Of a stretch of DNA of 64,000 nt, positions 33,786 to 40,593 are shown one piece after another (positions within the stretch are counted from its first letter, which is position 1; each line of letters opens with the position of its first letter). The notes beneath the pieces are model-generated. The model was not told where the DNA came from and ran no database searches. It saw only the letters and a program-made list of their open reading frames with translations. This DNA comes from Candidatus Poseidoniaceae archaeon (GTDB taxonomy: Archaea > Thermoplasmatota > Poseidoniia > Poseidoniales > Poseidoniaceae). The stretch covers positions 1 through 64,000 of the forward strand of contig CASIAW010000006.1 of NCBI GenBank assembly GCA_949372875.1, given 5' to 3'. A program made the translations under genes and the position numbers.

Positions 33786-35993
33786 ATGAAGAGAACACTC
33801 GTATCCCTCATTTTAGCCAGCCTACTCGTATCAACCCTACCACTCAACGTGGCAGCCGATGAAACCGAAGATATACCAACAAACGCCGCAGCAACAGGAG
33901 TTCATGACTCTCTCGTAGCCGCACTGACCCACGCCAATCTTGTGGCAACACTGCAAGGCAACGGACCATTCACGGTCTTTGCCCCTACTGATGCTGCATT
34001 TGCAGCAGCAGGCATTGATCTTAACGACTTCGACACCGAAGAGGAGAACAACACCCTCTCTGATATTCTTCTCTACCACGTTTACAGTGGTGCAGTTGCA
34101 TCCAGTGATGTTACTGACGGTCTAACCGTTACAATGGTGAACGGAGCAGATGCCACTTTTACAGTCGCCTCTGACGGAACAGTCATGGTCGGTGATGCGA
34201 CCGTTACAACAGCGGATGTCCAAGCCAGTAACGGCGTCATCCATGTTATCGACAAGGTGCTCACTCCGCCGGCGCCTGGGCCATCTCTTGACATTCCAGC
34301 TACAGCTCAATCGACTGGTGTGCATGATTCGCTCGTAGCAGCACTCACCAAGGCAAGCCTAGTTTCAACTCTGCAAGATGTGGGACCCTACACGGTTTTC
34401 GCTCCAACGGACCAAGCCTTCACCGATGCAGGAATTGATCTCTCAGCATTTGAAACCGAAACAGAAATCGCAGCGCTGGCAGACATTCTTCTCTACCACG
34501 TTTACTCCGGTGCAGTCGCATCAACAGACGTAACTGACGGACTCACAGTCGCAATGGTAAACGGAGACGATGCAACCTTCTCCGTCACCGATACAGCCGT
34601 AATGATTGAAGGAGCAACCGTAACAACAGCAGATGTCATGACAACAAACGGTGTTATTCACGTCATCGATAAGGTCCTAACCCCACCGGCGGACCCAGTC
34701 GTCCTGTCAGACATTCCAACAATTGCTCAGTCGACGGGTGTCCACGATTCGCTTGTTGCTGCACTGACAAAAGCCAACCTCGTAGCCACATTGCAAGGAG
34801 ACGGACCGTTCACGGTATTTGCACCAACGGACCAGGCCTTCACAGACGCAGGTATTGACCTTGCAACATTTGAAACTGAGGAAGAGATTGCAACACTCAC
34901 CGACATCCTCCTTTACCACGTCGCATCAGGTGCAGTCGCATCCACAGACGTCACAGACGGACTCACTGTCACCATGGTGAACGGAGACAACGCCACTTTC
35001 ACCGTGACTGCCGACGCAGTAACGATTGAAGGAGCAACAGTCACAACAGCCGATGTCATAGCAAGTAACGGTGTCGTTCATATCATCGACAAGGTCCTCA
35101 TGCCACCGGCAGACCCAGTCGTTCTGTCAGACATTCCAACAATTGCTCAATCAACAGGCGTCCACGACTCGCTTGTTGCTGCACTGACAAAAGCCAACCT
35201 CGTAGCCACATTGCAGGGAGACGGACCGTTCACGGTATTTGCCCCAACGGACGAAGCCTTTACCAACGCAGGCATTGATTTGGACACCTTTGTCACTGAT
35301 GAAGAAATAGCTACCCTCTCTGATATCTTGCTCTATCACGTGTTTTCTGGCGCAGTCGCATCAACTGATGTGACTGACGGATTGACCGTCGCAATGGTTA
35401 ACGGAGACAATGCAAGTTTCACAGTTACCGCTGCTGGTGTAACAATTGAAGGGGCAAATGTCGTCACAGCTGATGTTACAGCGAGCAACGGTGTTGTTCA
35501 CGTCATTGACAAGGTCCTCACGCCACCGGCAGACCCCGTTGTTGAACCAGAACTCACTCCGTGTGATGCTGTCGTTCGAATCGCTCCAAGTGGAATGAAA
35601 TACAGTCCATCAGAAGTTTCTATCACCGTTGGTCAAACAGTTTGCTGGCAATGGGAAAATGAATCCATGGCCCACAACGTGCGAGAAGTCGATGGAGATC
35701 AATCGACGACATATGCAGCGAACGGAGTTTCTTCAGGCACCGCTATGACAACACTCGATTTCCGTTATACTTTCGAGGAAGACAGCACCACCTTCTACTA
35801 CGCTTGTGAGCCTCACCTGGCTGCAGGAATGTTCGGCAAGGTCATTGTCGGTGATGGCGGAGTTGTGGCAACACCGCCAGCCACAGACAACAGTATGGAC
35901 TCTGATGAAGAATCTGTTCCAGGTTTCCTCGTGGCCATGACGACAATCGCTCTTGCCGGAGCGGTTATTGTATCGTCTCGACGAACTGAGTGA
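33786..35993 (+). CDS. Four-fasciclin-domain blue-copper surface protein with PGF-type C-terminus
   Basis: A 735-residue secreted protein. The signal peptide covers residues 1-24. Four FAS1 domains follow at about 29-168, 169-308, 309-448 and 449-588, each with TGVHDSLVAAL, GPFTVFAPTD and VIHVIDKVL blocks, at an exact 140-residue period. Residues about 595-690 form a cupredoxin domain with candidate type-1 copper ligands His in MAHNVRE and Cys, His and Met in YYACEPHLAAGM. The C-terminus has an acidic spacer, SVPGF at 710-714, a hydrophobic helix and RRTE, as in PGF-CTERM archaeosortase substrates. FAS1 domains mediate adhesion. The copper centre suggests electron transfer or copper binding at the surface. 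Confidence 0.9.
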   Translation: MKRTLVSLILASLLVSTLPLNVAADETEDIPTNAAATGVHDSLVAALTHANLVATLQGNGPFTVFAPTDAAFAAAGIDLNDFDTEEENNTLSDILLYHVYSGAVASSDVTDGLTVTMVNGADATFTVASDGTVMVGDATVTTADVQASNGVIHVIDKVLTPPAPGPSLDIPATAQSTGVHDSLVAALTKASLVSTLQDVGPYTVFAPTDQAFTDAGIDLSAFETETEIAALADILLYHVYSGAVASTDVTDGLTVAMVNGDDATFSVTDTAVMIEGATVTTADVMTTNGVIHVIDKVLTPPADPVVLSDIPTIAQSTGVHDSLVAALTKANLVATLQGDGPFTVFAPTDQAFTDAGIDLATFETEEEIATLTDILLYHVASGAVASTDVTDGLTVTMVNGDNATFTVTADAVTIEGATVTTADVIASNGVVHIIDKVLMPPADPVVLSDIPTIAQSTGVHDSLVAALTKANLVATLQGDGPFTVFAPTDEAFTNAGIDLDTFVTDEEIATLSDILLYHVFSGAVASTDVTDGLTVAMVNGDNASFTVTAAGVTIEGANVVTADVTASNGVVHVIDKVLTPPADPVVEPELTPCDAVVRIAPSGMKYSPSEVSITVGQTVCWQWENESMAHNVREVDGDQSTTYAANGVSSGTAMTTLDFRYTFEEDSTTFYYACEPHLAAGMFGKVIVGDGGVVATPPATDNSMDSDEESVPGFLVAMTTIALAGAVIVSSRRTE
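33870..35549 (+). repeat. Four coding repeats of exactly 420 bp (FAS1 domains)
   Basis: The GACATTCC-type domain start recurs at 33870, 34290, 34710 and 35130. Units three and four are nearly identical over long stretches even at third codon positions, whereas unit one is the most diverged. This indicates recent duplication or gene conversion of the inner domains. Confidence 0.9.
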
Positions 35994-36109
35994 TATCACT
36001 CATCGATGTAGAGCGCTGTCGAACATACCTCATTGAGGTTGAAGGGCAGTTGCAAGAATCGTGGAGCTAATAGCGAGAGGCCTAAGTCATCAGTTCTCTA
36101 ACTGAGGGT

Positions 36110-36134
36110 GAGGGGTGCACTCAGTGCACCCCTC
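36110..36134. terminator. Perfect 12-bp inverted repeat after the fasciclin gene
   Basis: GAGGGGTGCACT and AGTGCACCCCTC flank a single base. It lies 117 bases after the fasciclin gene stop and 93 bases before the next start, in a gap of about 230 bases with no other feature I can support. No T-run follows, so it may be a terminator-like hairpin, a processing site or a protein-binding palindrome. Confidence 0.4.
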
Positions 36135-36226
36135 GCTTCAGGCTGAACAACTTAGTGCGAGAAACTTTCATGCCTGTTTCCCTACAATGATGCGACATAT
36201 CAAAGAACAAGGGCAGAATACAGAGC

Positions 36227-36649
36227 ATGAACAACATGGGCGACTCACAACGAAAAAGCCGCGACCTTGACCATTTGATGGAGCAGAATTCAACTGAATT
36301 AGATTTTCTCTCCGCTTATGGAGGTTCTTCTTCTGAGGGAGACGGCGCTGCGATATTCGCCGCATTGCGCCGTTTCCTCAAGGCAGGAGGTGTATCGATG
36401 ACACTTGACAAGAAAGAAACTTCTCTACGTTTTGATTTTGGAAAGGCTTCAATAGAAGACAAGGGTTGTTTCATATCTTTCAAAGGCAAAAACTTACCTT
36501 TGGTAACAAGTGATGTTCAACAAGCAGGATTTATTCAAGGGTCTATGACTAAATCTCGAACATCTTGCAAAGTGACAATGGTTGAATGGGGCATTGAACA
36601 GCGTCGATTTATTGAACGACTTGTTGAATATCTCAATCACGACGAGTGA
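36227..36649 (+). CDS. Hypothetical soluble protein
   Basis: About 140 residues (ATG at 36236 is an alternative start). The N-terminal third is polar and acidic (SRDLDHLMEQNSTELDFLSA), followed by a Gly/Ser linker and a compact domain (AAIFAALRRFLKAGGVSMTL, then LVTSDVQQAGFIQG and a C-terminal helix RRFIERLVEYLNHD). No known motif is recognised. Its 3' end overlaps the convergent small secreted-protein gene by 17 bases. Codon use looks normal for the window. Confidence 0.6.
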   Translation: MNNMGDSQRKSRDLDHLMEQNSTELDFLSAYGGSSSEGDGAAIFAALRRFLKAGGVSMTLDKKETSLRFDFGKASIEDKGCFISFKGKNLPLVTSDVQQAGFIQGSMTKSRTSCKVTMVEWGIEQRRFIERLVEYLNHDE

Positions 36650-37208
36650 TAGCTGCAGCCATTACTAGACTTGTCGTTACGAGCAACATGCTGAATCCAG
36701 GAATAGATTCACTTTCAGAACCAGTATTGCATCCATCATCATTGTAATCAACTCCGCCCCAACCTGAATCTTGTTGATAATAACAGGAAGACCATGTCTT
36801 GTACCAATCACCATTTGGATAATTCGTGTAGTTGTCATCACTGTAAGTCGCTTTGACTCTCCAATTCACATAAGTGTGGTCGGAGGGTGGTGTGACTGAA
36901 ATGGATTGAGTTTGATCTACAATAGTTGCCTCCATCAAGACTGGAGGGTCGCATACACCGTTGTTGGTACAAACCTGAGTTGTAATCTCAAAAGTGGTAC
37001 CGTTCTCATATGCCTCATCATCCATTACAAGAGTAAGTCCCCACGACTCCCCATCTGTTGAAGGCGTGGTCCGCTCTGCGATAGAAAAGGGCACGTCCTC
37101 TTCGGAGGGCGATACGTCTTCACCAGCGACGACTTCGCTTCCGAGTGCAGCCATAGGAATCATCATCAATGCTATGACAAGTAAAACGATGCAACCGCGC
37201 AGATTCAT
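36633..37208 (-). CDS. Small secreted protein with PGF-type sorting signal
   Basis: A 191-residue protein. The signal peptide is LRGCIVLLVIALMMIPMAALG. The mature part is acidic then beta-rich, with paired cysteines (QVCTNNGVCDPP; SSCYYQQDSGWGG; DDGCNTG) suggesting disulfides outside the cell. The C-terminus reads SESESIPGF, then a hydrophobic stretch, then ITRRD: PGF at about 170-172 followed by a membrane segment and arginines, the layout of a PGF-CTERM archaeosortase substrate. The same ending occurs in the fasciclin protein about 1 kb away. Function unknown. Confidence 0.8.
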   Translation of the reverse strand: MNLRGCIVLLVIALMMIPMAALGSEVVAGEDVSPSEEDVPFSIAERTTPSTDGESWGLTLVMDDEAYENGTTFEITTQVCTNNGVCDPPVLMEATIVDQTQSISVTPPSDHTYVNWRVKATYSDDNYTNYPNGDWYKTWSSCYYQQDSGWGGVDYNDDGCNTGSESESIPGFSMLLVTTSLVMAAAITRRD

Positions 37209-37257
37209 ATCAACGCCATAGCGTGGTCGTATTTATGTGTAAGGTGTAGATTTCAAA

Positions 37258-37749
37258 CTACGATTCCATGCCCCAGAGTTCATCCCCAACCCAATGCAAT
37301 GTATTGATACCCTTTCCTTTTGTTAGGTTTGTCAATTCCTCTGCATTCATTGTTGCCCATCCAATGGCCAGTGGTCGTTTGTGTGTCATGTCTCGAATCC
37401 AAACAAGGTCTCCGACTTCGATACTCGCATCTGCTGCATGAACGCCAGCCACCATACAATCAGCCCCTTTCATCAAAAAAGGAATTGCACCATGGTCAAC
37501 TTCAACCCACTTTCCAGCATTATCATGGTCAAGAAAACCCCGCAAAGTCAAGAATACAAATCGTTCACGCTCTTGGTTTTGAACTTCGATTGCTTTTGCG
37601 ATTTTATCGACTAAAACCATCGACCATGGGCCGTATTCAGCCATTTCAAGAAAAGCCCCATCGACTTGAAGGTCGATTCCCAAATCGCTTTCCAGAGTTT
37701 TGAGGAGGGGGGCGATTTTCTTTCGACGAACTGGTCGTCGTTTTTTCAT
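37258..37749 (-). CDS. PUA-domain RNA-binding protein
   Basis: About 163 residues with a basic N-terminus (MKKRRPVRRKKIAPLLKTL). A PUA domain occupies roughly residues 70-155: FLMKGADCMVAGVHAADASI followed by VGDLVWIRDMTHKRPLAIGWA and a C-terminal NTLHWVGDELW. The layout, with a short N-terminal domain before the PUA domain, resembles archaeal MCT-1/Tma20-like proteins, which bind RNA or the ribosome. The start at 37749 was preferred over 37776 for its basic leader and because it leaves a 29-base gap to the divergent FAH gene. Target RNA unknown. Confidence 0.82.
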   Translation of the reverse strand: MKKRRPVRRKKIAPLLKTLESDLGIDLQVDGAFLEMAEYGPWSMVLVDKIAKAIEVQNQERERFVFLTLRGFLDHDNAGKWVEVDHGAIPFLMKGADCMVAGVHAADASIEVGDLVWIRDMTHKRPLAIGWATMNAEELTNLTKGKGINTLHWVGDELWGMES

Positions 37750-37778
37750 ACTCCAATCGCGGGTCATAGTCCGCACAC

Positions 37779-38453
37779 ATGCACTTTGTTTTTGACGCTT
37801 GGCTTGACCCTGTGTTTGATGAAGGAGAAACGCTTGGTGTTACTATGGCGCTATGGTGTACGATTCGAACATTTGCAAAACATGCTCTTGAATTAGGCAA
37901 TGAACAACCAGCAACTCCAGTCTTTTTTGTCAAACCAAACAACTGCCTTCAAAGAACGGGCCCTCTTTTAGTTTCATCTCACCCTGGAGAAGTGCACCAT
38001 GAAATCGAATGTGTTGTTCGTTTGAATAAACATTCACAACCTGAAGCAATTGCGGTTGGTCTTGATCTCACGGACCGTATGACACAAGGCGAACTTCGGG
38101 CTGAACAATTACCTTGGACGAAAGGAAAATGCTTCCGAGGGAGCGCATATGTTGGAGGTTTTGTCGAATGGAAGGACACGTTTGAATCATTGGTTGATGA
38201 ACAGCATGACCTTCGACTCCAACTCCGGGTCAATGATGTGTTAGTTCAATCTGCTCGGCTCTCCGAAATGACAATCTCACCTTCCTCACAAATCGAAGAA
38301 TTACTCTCATGGGCGCCAGTTGCAGCCGGCGATTATCTGTTTACTGGAACTCCCGCAGGCGTAGGACAACTTCACCCAAGAGACCGAGTTTATGCTACTC
38401 TAGAAACACTCGATGGCACAGTCTTGTCATATATTGACACCCAATGTGATTAG
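37779..38453 (+). CDS. Fumarylacetoacetate hydrolase-family protein
   Basis: A 224-residue FAH-fold protein. Diagnostic are FVKPNNCLQ near residue 50, the metal-site region HHEIECVVRLN, VGLDLTDRMTQGELR, the block PWTKGKCFRGSAYVGGFV and the C-terminal GDYLFTGTPAGVGQL. The length and motifs match the compact YcgM/FAHD1 group, which act on acylpyruvates, oxaloacetate or related C-C bonds. The second metal acid seems to lie in the usual HxxE/ExxE spot. Substrate cannot be decided. It is divergent from the PUA protein and lies just upstream of S8e. Confidence 0.85.
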   Translation: MHFVFDAWLDPVFDEGETLGVTMALWCTIRTFAKHALELGNEQPATPVFFVKPNNCLQRTGPLLVSSHPGEVHHEIECVVRLNKHSQPEAIAVGLDLTDRMTQGELRAEQLPWTKGKCFRGSAYVGGFVEWKDTFESLVDEQHDLRLQLRVNDVLVQSARLSEMTISPSSQIEELLSWAPVAAGDYLFTGTPAGVGQLHPRDRVYATLETLDGTVLSYIDTQCD

Positions 38454-38507
38454 GGTTGCTTTCTTATATGCCCTGCTGGTGGATTGGCTTTGCAAGGTGG
38501 CATCATT

Positions 38508-38888
38508 ATGGCTCAATGGCATGGTATCTCTCGACGTAAACCCAGTGGCGGACGCAAAGTACAGGCTCGCAGCAAGCGCTCTACTGAAATTTCAACTGAG
38601 AAGCAATTGGCTCTCGTTGGAGAACCTAAGCGTAAGATTTACCGACGAACTGGTGGAAACACATTGGTTCGTGTGATGTCAGAAAACCGTGTCTCAATTA
38701 ACAATCCTAAGAAGGGAACGACAACAATCGGAACCATTCACAACGTCATTGAAAACGAGTCGGACCCAAACTATGTTCGACGAAACATCCTAGTCAAAGG
38801 TGCTGTTATCGAAACTGACCAAGGCCGAGTCCGAGTTACTTCTCGCCCCGGTAAGGACGGCGTTATCAACGGCATCCTTCTTGATTGA
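38508..38888 (+). CDS. rps8e: 30S ribosomal protein S8e
   Basis: A 126-residue archaeal/eukaryal ribosomal protein. The start MAQWHGISRRKPSGGRK and the later RKIYRRTGGN, NPKKGTTTIGTI and SDPNYVRRNILVKGAVIETD are characteristic, ending in GKDGVINGILL. The ATG at 38508 was chosen; eight additional upstream codons are not conserved in the family. This small-subunit protein is followed by SRP19, a common archaeal arrangement of translation and secretion genes. Confidence 0.96.
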   Translation: MAQWHGISRRKPSGGRKVQARSKRSTEISTEKQLALVGEPKRKIYRRTGGNTLVRVMSENRVSINNPKKGTTTIGTIHNVIENESDPNYVRRNILVKGAVIETDQGRVRVTSRPGKDGVINGILLD

Positions 38889-38938
38889 AGCCGTTCCGCA
38901 GGTTTCAAATCATTCTCGCTCTTCGGTGCAATTGGTGA

Positions 38939-39406
38939 ATGGAAATGGACCACAACCCTGACAGAATTTGTGTTTGGCCTGGTTATTTCAATACTCGGAC
39001 ATCTCGTCGAAACGGTCGGAGAGTTCCAAAAGACTCGTCAGTTATCAAACCCGATATTGACGGGCTTTTTCTTGCAGCTCGTAAACTCGGTTTGAAAAAA
39101 ATAAAGCGTGATGAGGGCGTATCACATCCCTCCCGCCCCCATCTTAAAGAAGGTAGAATGTGGGTTTCTCGAGGCGGCTCTAAACAATCAGTCGGGGCGA
39201 ATTCAAAAGAAGAACTTCTGCAACTGATTGGTGCACAGTGGCGCCAAATGCAGCGAGATCAAAAAGATGCCACTGTTGAGAGAATTGCTCAAGGTCCACA
39301 AACAGGTGACCGCAGAGCACGTTCCCAGCGAAAAAACCGTTCAAGTGACTCCTCAGCTGAAAAGCGATCAAGTTTCAAGAAACGTTCAAGTTTCAAGAAG
39401 CGCTGA
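38939..39406 (+). CDS. srp19: Signal recognition particle 19 kDa protein
   Basis: A 155-residue protein. The SRP19 core is residues 6-105: DRICVWPGYFNTRTSRRNGRR, then LFLAARKLGLKK and HPSRPHLKEGRMWV. It binds 7S RNA helices 6 and 8 and promotes SRP54 loading. The C-terminal 45 residues are a basic tail with a duplicated RSSFKKR element. It ends one base before the convergent ilvE stop. Archaeal and eukaryal only, so it supports the organism call. Confidence 0.95.
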   Translation: MEMDHNPDRICVWPGYFNTRTSRRNGRRVPKDSSVIKPDIDGLFLAARKLGLKKIKRDEGVSHPSRPHLKEGRMWVSRGGSKQSVGANSKEELLQLIGAQWRQMQRDQKDATVERIAQGPQTGDRRARSQRKNRSSDSSAEKRSSFKKRSSFKKR

Positions 39407-39407
39407 T

Positions 39408-40430
39408 TCACTGAGGAACTTCATGCAACCAACCGAAGATATCTTCTTCGATTTCATTTTGAATCCCAACAAGGTGATTGTAGAGTTTTTCAGTGACTGG
39501 ACCAGGTTTTTGATTACCATACGTCGCTTTTTCTTCTCCTTTGGTAATCGAGCCAATTGGGGATATCACAGCAGCCGTTCCGCAACAAAATGCTTCATCA
39601 GCAGCCATGGCGAAGTCAGCAGAGACCTTTGTCTCGATGACTTCGTAACCATTGTGGCGAGCAAGTTGGATAATTGATTGACGGGTGATTCCGGGTAGAA
39701 TTGTTCCTGTTAGTTCAGGGGTATAGAGCACATTGTCCTTGACACAAAAGAAATTCGCAGCACCGACTTCTTCGACATATGTGTGTGTTTCAGCATCCAA
39801 ATAAATGACTTCAGCGAATCCAGCTTCCTTTGCTTTCTTGCTTGGCATCATGCCTGGAGCATAGTTTCCAATTGCTTTCACGCCACCCGAGCCGCCTGGC
39901 GCTGCACGATGATATTCTTCAGAAATCAGCAGATCGATGGCTGAAACGCCACCTTTGAAGTAGGGGCCTACCGGTGTGACATAGACCAAGAAGGTGTACT
40001 CTGGTGCCGGAGCAACGCCAAGGATAGGTCCAGACCCCATAAGCAGTGGCCGGACATACATAGCGCCCTTTCCAGTTGGAGGAACCCAGCGAAGGTTTGC
40101 TTGGACGCATTGTTCGACTGCGTCAATAAAAATTGATTCTGGGACTGGTGGCATCTTCAGTCTGTCTGCCCCACGTTGCATTCGACGAGCATTTTCTTCA
40201 GGTCGGAAAAAGACAATACGGTCTTTTGATGTACGGAATGCTTTCATTCCTTCAAACAGCCCTTGCCCATAATTGAGGACACCTGCTGCTGGAGAAATTT
40301 CCATTGGCCCATAGGGGCGTAAGTCGCCCGGCATCCATGGCTCGGTAGAACTTGTTTTGGTGAGATACATGGTGTCAGTGGGGGTGAGTGAAAAAGTAAG
40401 GCTGTCCCAATCAATTTCTTTTGACATCAT
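39408..40430 (-). CDS. ilvE: Branched-chain amino acid aminotransferase
   Basis: A 340-residue fold-type IV PLP enzyme that makes or degrades Leu, Ile and Val. Seen are LNYGQGLFEGMKAFR (residues about 55-69), YVRPLLMGSG, the PLP lysine in SGGVKAIGNYAPGM, the YLDAETHTYVEEVGAANFF block and GTAAVISPIGSI. The order and length match the large BCAT subfamily found in bacteria and eukaryotes. Two ATGs at the start are adjacent (40430, 40427). It is divergent from PolB. Confidence 0.93.
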   Translation of the reverse strand: MMSKEIDWDSLTFSLTPTDTMYLTKTSSTEPWMPGDLRPYGPMEISPAAGVLNYGQGLFEGMKAFRTSKDRIVFFRPEENARRMQRGADRLKMPPVPESIFIDAVEQCVQANLRWVPPTGKGAMYVRPLLMGSGPILGVAPAPEYTFLVYVTPVGPYFKGGVSAIDLLISEEYHRAAPGGSGGVKAIGNYAPGMMPSKKAKEAGFAEVIYLDAETHTYVEEVGAANFFCVKDNVLYTPELTGTILPGITRQSIIQLARHNGYEVIETKVSADFAMAADEAFCCGTAAVISPIGSITKGEEKATYGNQKPGPVTEKLYNHLVGIQNEIEEDIFGWLHEVPQ

Positions 40431-40593
40431 AGCACCTGCCTTAGCAATTCATCCAAGGAGGTGGGGCTTTCAATCATTCCTCTCTCAAAACATGGATTTT
40501 TGATATGTTTTTACACGTAGGCTTCACATTTTATCGACGGCATATGAAGGCAAGACCCTTAGAGTGGGTTAACATGCTTCAATTTGAGGTGAA

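Noticed and set aside
33837..35339. Minus-strand frames antisense to the FAS1 repeats
   Set aside because: They repeat with the 420-bp period of the true gene and show no start signals or family motifs.
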